Shown: in pieces, positions 60,239 to 64,000 of the stretch
How positions within the stretch are numbered: the stretch's first letter is position 1
Layout: each line of letters begins with the position of its first letter
DNA from: Couchioplanes azureus
GTDB taxonomy: Bacteria; Actinomycetota; Actinomycetes; Mycobacteriales; Micromonosporaceae
Reading direction: 5' to 3'
DNA length: 64,000 bases
NCBI RefSeq assembly: GCF_014648355.1
Contig: NZ_BMQY01000005.1
Span: 310,001-374,000, forward strand
Position numbers and translations under genes: made by a program
Notes under the pieces: model-generated
Databases searched by the model: none
Seen by the model: only the letters and a program-made list of their open reading frames with translations
Told to the model about the DNA's origin: nothing

Positions 60239-62846
60239 CGCGGTCCTCCCCCAGCTCGATCACGAACTCGCCGGCGTAGCCGTTCGCGCCGTCGTGCAGG
60301 ACCAGCTCCTCCGGGCCCGGCAGCATCTCCTCGAAGACGAGCATCTGGTCGGTGCTCGCCGCGGTCTCCTCGAACGCCCGCAGCAGGATCTCGCTGGAGA
60401 AGTCCAGGTACAGCGGCTTGCGGGTCTTGTCGAACAGGCCCTTCGCCCGGGACCGCTGTGCCGGGCCACCGTGCCGGGTCAGGACCCGGACGAAGCAGCG
60501 CTCCGGGATGCCGTGCCGCCGGCGCCACCGGTTGACGTCGATGAGGTAGTCGAGCATCGTCCCGTCCCGGGAGCGGCGGGGCACCTCGCGCGCCGCCACC
60601 GTCCAGGAGGCCCGGTTGACCGTCAGGTCGCCGAGGACGAGCCGGGGGTACCGGCTGACGCCGTCCGCCGCGTCGCCGGCCGCGGCGAAGGCGAGCTGCT
60701 TGACGAACTCGAACCGGGGCACCGCCTGGCCGAACATCTGCAGGAGGAACCGGTACGCGCTGGGCAGGAGGAACTCGACCATGACCCCGAGGTGCACCGG
60801 CAGGATCTCGATGCGGTGGCGTACGGAGAACAGCCGCAGCGTCCGCCGCGCGGGGTCGTGCACCACCCGCAGATCGCCCAGCGGGATCCGGCGCTCACCG
60901 GGCCGTTCGGAGGGCACCCCCGGATAACTGATCTCGAAGGGGGTCACCGGAGGCCGCCGGTTGAGGTTCGACGCGAAGGTTCCGGTGATCTCGACCGCGT
61001 GCCGCCCGCCGACCTGCCAGTCCCGTTCCCCCGGCGCGAAGCTCCCGGCCACGGAGGCGCCGAGCCGCAGCAGCCGGGCCTGGCTGCGCCCGAAGCCGGT
61101 CATCAGCTCGTTCAGCACCCCGCGCGGCGGTCCGCCGGGACCGGCGATCGGCTGGACGTAGCAGGCGAGGGACGCGATCGGCTCGACGAAGGAAGGCAGC
61201 TCGCCGAGGAAGGTCCGCAGCGCCGCCGGGGACAGCCGCCGGCATCCGTCGGCGTCCACCGGTTGCGCGGCCACGAGGGCGACCAGCCGCTCCTGCAGCC
61301 GGGCCAGCTCGGCCAGCCTCTCGTCCCCGGGCTGCGGTACGGGCAACGCCTGCTCGTAGCACCGCAGCAGATCCGCACCACTGCCGCGGCCCGTCTCCTG
61401 GACGAACGCACCGTAGAAGTCGAGGAAACCGGCGCTGCCGCCGGACCCGTAGCGCCCGGCGAAGAACGCCTCGGCGGCCAGCCGGCCCGGAAGGAACCGG
61501 TCGTAGAGACCCGCCAGGCGGCGCAGCAGGTCCAGCCCGTCCAGCAGGTCGTGCCACCGCCGCGGGGACCGGACCTGCTCCGCGTCGGTCAGCAGGACGT
61601 CCTCGTAGAAGACGTTCTTGGGCAGCTCCAGGGCCGCGTCGTCCCAGCCGAGAAGCGCGTAGATCTTGCGCAGTTCCGCGCCGATCGCGTGCGAGCACTC
61701 CAGGCGCTCGCCGGGATCCTCCAGCGCCCCGTACGCCGCCAGCTCGGCGCGCAGCGACATGAGGTGCGCCCGTACGGTCGCGACCCGCTCGCCGTCGAAG
61801 CGCTCCAGTTCCGTGGCGAGACGGCCGAGGGGATCCGGCTCGTTCCCGGAGACGCCGAATCCGATGTGGACGGCACCCACGTCGATCAGCTTGTTCAGGA
61901 ACGTGGCGATCTCGGCGGTACGGCCCCGCCCGTCCTGGGCGGCGAGTGCCTCGACCACGCCGCGGAAGGTGCGGTCCGCGCCGTGGCGCACCTGCTCCAG
62001 GAAGCGCCGCACGGTCGGGTTGCGCGGCACTTCGAGGACGGCCTCGCCGCCCCGCCGCCCGAGGAAGCGGATCATGTCGCCGTCCTCGGCGACGCTGCTG
62101 TTGACCTCGAGCGGCAGGTGCGCCCGGATCTCCGGCCAGCCGGCCAGCGTCCGTTCGATCTGCTGCTGGGTAAAGGCGTTGAGCTCGGCGACGCCGACGC
62201 GGGCGGACCCGATGGGCGCGTTCCGGTCGGCGGCGTCCGGCTGCCAGCGCCCCGGGAAGGATCCGGTGAAGGTGCTGAACGGGCTCGTCTTCGCCGCCAT
62301 CCGGGCGACGTACTTGGCCAGCTTGCGTTCCATCCGCGGATCCGGCTCGTCCGGCGACCACTTCAGCAGGCCCAGGTAGAGGTCGCGGCTGGCCAGGACG
62401 AGACCCTGCTGCAGGCGTACGTCCGAAGCCAGGTCCCGCAGCGCACGCCGCCCGCTCACGCTCTCCTCGCCGAGCACCGCGCGCGCCTCGGCGAGCAGCG
62501 CGTCGCGCTCGCGCAGCCGGCGCTGCCAGGCGTCCACCGCCTCCGCGGTCTCCCGCGGCAGGCGGACCGCCAGGTCGGCCCCGAGGACGCCGGCCCGCGG
62601 CCGCTTGGCGTGGTAGACGGCACGGCGCAGGACGATGAGCCGGCGCCGCAGCGCCACGTCGCCGTTGCCGCCGATGGCGCCGTGCAGCATCTTCGAGAGC
62701 GGCTCCCGCTGGTCGTCCAGCCACCGTTCGGCGTCGAGGATCCGATCGACGAGCTCCGCCGTACGGCCGCAGCGCAGTCGCGCCAGCGCCGAGAGCGGCA
62801 TCCCCGCGACGCGCACCACGAACGTCGGCTCGACTCGGTAACCCAT
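60231..62846 (-). CDS. LanB-type lantibiotic dehydratase N-terminal (glutamylation) protein
   Basis: 871 aa, matching stand-alone Lant_dehydr_N proteins (e.g. TbtB/GodF); full-length NisB-like enzymes are ~1000 and also contain SpaB_C, here encoded separately. Seen: KYVARMAAKTSPFSTFTG (about 190), the usual RxxxKTSPFSTF core, and C-terminal GPEELVLHDGANGYAGEFVIEL. These enzymes use glutamyl-tRNA to glutamylate Ser/Thr of a precursor peptide. ATG 62846; the frame further upstream is low-complexity. 17 nt after the partial SagB gene. Confidence 0.92.
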   Translation of the reverse strand: MGYRVEPTFVVRVAGMPLSALARLRCGRTAELVDRILDAERWLDDQREPLSKMLHGAIGGNGDVALRRRLIVLRRAVYHAKRPRAGVLGADLAVRLPRETAEAVDAWQRRLRERDALLAEARAVLGEESVSGRRALRDLASDVRLQQGLVLASRDLYLGLLKWSPDEPDPRMERKLAKYVARMAAKTSPFSTFTGSFPGRWQPDAADRNAPIGSARVGVAELNAFTQQQIERTLAGWPEIRAHLPLEVNSSVAEDGDMIRFLGRRGGEAVLEVPRNPTVRRFLEQVRHGADRTFRGVVEALAAQDGRGRTAEIATFLNKLIDVGAVHIGFGVSGNEPDPLGRLATELERFDGERVATVRAHLMSLRAELAAYGALEDPGERLECSHAIGAELRKIYALLGWDDAALELPKNVFYEDVLLTDAEQVRSPRRWHDLLDGLDLLRRLAGLYDRFLPGRLAAEAFFAGRYGSGGSAGFLDFYGAFVQETGRGSGADLLRCYEQALPVPQPGDERLAELARLQERLVALVAAQPVDADGCRRLSPAALRTFLGELPSFVEPIASLACYVQPIAGPGGPPRGVLNELMTGFGRSQARLLRLGASVAGSFAPGERDWQVGGRHAVEITGTFASNLNRRPPVTPFEISYPGVPSERPGERRIPLGDLRVVHDPARRTLRLFSVRHRIEILPVHLGVMVEFLLPSAYRFLLQMFGQAVPRFEFVKQLAFAAAGDAADGVSRYPRLVLGDLTVNRASWTVAAREVPRRSRDGTMLDYLIDVNRWRRRHGIPERCFVRVLTRHGGPAQRSRAKGLFDKTRKPLYLDFSSEILLRAFEETAASTDQMLVFEEMLPGPEELVLHDGANGYAGEFVIELGEDRDG

Positions 62847-62862
62847 CCGCGCAACGACTCCC

Positions 62863-64000
62863 TCAGTACGTGATCGGCAGGCCGACCTGGACCCCCGGCC
62901 GGTTCCGGGCGACGGCGATCTGGAAGAACGGGGTGAGCCCGGCGTCCGCGAGACCCAGGATCGAGGCCACGCCCGCCGCGTCGTAGCCGTTGTGCACGCG
63001 GGCCGAGAGCCCGCGCGCGGCACTGCGCACGCAGATGCGCTGGGCGACGACGCCCGCCTCGATGTTGACCATGCGGTAGGCGCGGTTGCCGAAGGTCCGG
63101 CTGGCCGCGGCGTAGTCCGCCGACAGGTACAGCACGACGGCCGCCGACAGCAGGTTGATGTTGGGCACCGGCAGGGCGCCCTGCAACTGCCGGGCGACGT
63201 TGCCCTCGCGCACCGGGTGCAGGCCGCCGTGGTCGGGACAGAACCGGTAGATCCCGGCGGCCAGGCCCTCGACGTCGAGGACCACCACGTCGAGGCTCAC
63301 GCCCGGCACACCCGTCCCGGCCCGCAGGTCGCTGCGGTACGGCACGACCGCCGACCCGGCGATCTCCCAGAAGACCGAGTTCGGCAGCGTACGGGCGACC
63401 GGATGGAACAACACGTTGCCGGAGTCGCGGGCCCGCAGGGCGGCGCCCAGCTCGACGCCGGGAAGCCCTCCGGGCGGCATCGCGAGCGTGGTGCCGCCGA
63501 CGGCGCACCCGGGCGCGGCCGGAGGCACCGCCGCGACCTGGTCCTCGTCGTCCAGCAGGCAGTTCTCCGCGATCGACCGGAACAGCGGGTCGTGCGGGTG
63601 CGCCGGTCCCTCCGGGCGGACGTAGGGCAGCGCCAGGTCGGGCAGGTCGTCCTCGACGGGGTCGGGCCGCGCCCGCTCACCGGCCGGATCGGTGCCCGGG
63701 TAGAGCGCGAGCGCGGCGAACAGGTGCTCCTCGGCGCGCGGGAAACCGAGCAGACGCCCCGCCCGGCGGTCGAGGAACCGGTAGCTCGCCTCGCCGCGCA
63801 GCCCGAGCCGGTCCGCCACCAGCAGGGCGTTGCCCAGCACCATGCCGGCCTCCTGGGCGCAGAGCCGGTAGGCGTACCCGCGGTACTTGAAGGCGTTCTT
63901 CCAGAACAGCGACGACAGCAGGAGCACACCTCGCGCGCCGTCGAGGCGCGCGCCGAGGATCCGCGCCAGCTCCGCCCGGAAGTCGCCGGGCCGGATCAGC
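62863..64000 (-). CDS. second SagB-type dehydrogenase (partial, runs off the window)
   Basis: At least 378 residues; the reading frame stays open to 64000, so the true start is beyond the window and the GTG at 63927 is internal. The FWKNAFKYRGYAYRLCAQEAGM segment aligns with FWKNGFKYADLTYRLC of the downstream paralogue, and MVNIEAGVVAQRICV with MQNIEAGVVTQRLYL. In the second half the RRS start of the nitroreductase domain is replaced by RARDS and the following motif is unusual, so one FMN site may be lost. First visible gene of the RiPP operon. Confidence 0.85.
   Translation of the reverse strand, partial: LIRPGDFRAELARILGARLDGARGVLLLSSLFWKNAFKYRGYAYRLCAQEAGMVLGNALLVADRLGLRGEASYRFLDRRAGRLLGFPRAEEHLFAALALYPGTDPAGERARPDPVEDDLPDLALPYVRPEGPAHPHDPLFRSIAENCLLDDEDQVAAVPPAAPGCAVGGTTLAMPPGGLPGVELGAALRARDSGNVLFHPVARTLPNSVFWEIAGSAVVPYRSDLRAGTGVPGVSLDVVVLDVEGLAAGIYRFCPDHGGLHPVREGNVARQLQGALPVPNINLLSAAVVLYLSADYAAASRTFGNRAYRMVNIEAGVVAQRICVRSAARGLSARVHNGYDAAGVASILGLADAGLTPFFQIAVARNRPGVQVGLPITY

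Overview
The window is very GC-rich chromosomal DNA from an actinomycete. Gene order, Zn-binding (Cys-rich) forms of S4, S14, L36 and adenylate kinase, a conservon, an F420-type luciferase-like oxidoreductase, GTG/TTG starts and several apparently leaderless promoters fit Micromonosporaceae (Actinoplanes-like); the genus is an inference. No rRNA, tRNA, CRISPR array, transposase or integrase was seen.

Left part (1-10000): a small helical protein and a DUF1023 alpha/beta hydrolase; glmS; an MmpS-like membrane protein; a class I aminotransferase; glmM; the rplM-rpsI operon with a good promoter and terminator; and a uroporphyrinogen-III-synthase-like protein fused to a winged-helix DNA-binding domain. 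GlmS and GlmM catalyse two steps toward UDP-GlcNAc.

9986-20184: a complete four-gene conservon (cvnA-B-C-D: sensor-kinase-like, roadblock, DUF742, GTPase), an orphan LIV-type substrate-binding lipoprotein, then an NMT1/THI5-type ABC importer (permease and binding protein on minus; ATPase and LLM oxidoreductase on plus) around a divergent region with a palindromic CATCGAT site.

20312-30380: a membrane protein with a long disordered tail, then a minus-strand thiamine operon thiE-thiO-thiS-thiG-thiE2-thiD-thiC led by a TPP riboswitch whose 3' end meets the thiE ribosome-binding site. Upstream lie an ABC-F ATPase and an RsmC-like methyltransferase.

30476-54301: a one-TM secretory-type protein, then the translation supercluster, all on minus. 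In transcription order: rpsL-rpsG-fusA-tuf; rpsJ-rplC-rplD-rplW-rplB-rpsS-rplV-rpsC-rplP-rpmC-rpsQ; rplN-rplX-rplE-rpsN-rpsH-rplF-rplR-rpsE-rpmD-rplO; secY-adk; map; infA-rpmJ-rpsM-rpsK-rpsD-rpoA-rplQ; truA. Strong inverted repeats mark most of the boundaries. rpmJ is only 39 codons.

54707-64000: two small DUF4190-like membrane proteins, a SAM methyltransferase, an FAD monooxygenase, and the left end of a RiPP gene cluster on minus: a SagB-type oxidase (cut by the window edge), a LanB-type glutamylation protein, a separate SpaB_C elimination/cyclisation protein and a second SagB-type oxidase. This split-LanB plus SagB set is typical of goadsporin-like azole/dehydroamino-acid peptides or thiopeptides. 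The precursor peptide and YcaO/cyclodehydratase are not in the window and would be expected beyond 64000. This cluster is the best candidate for a new system.
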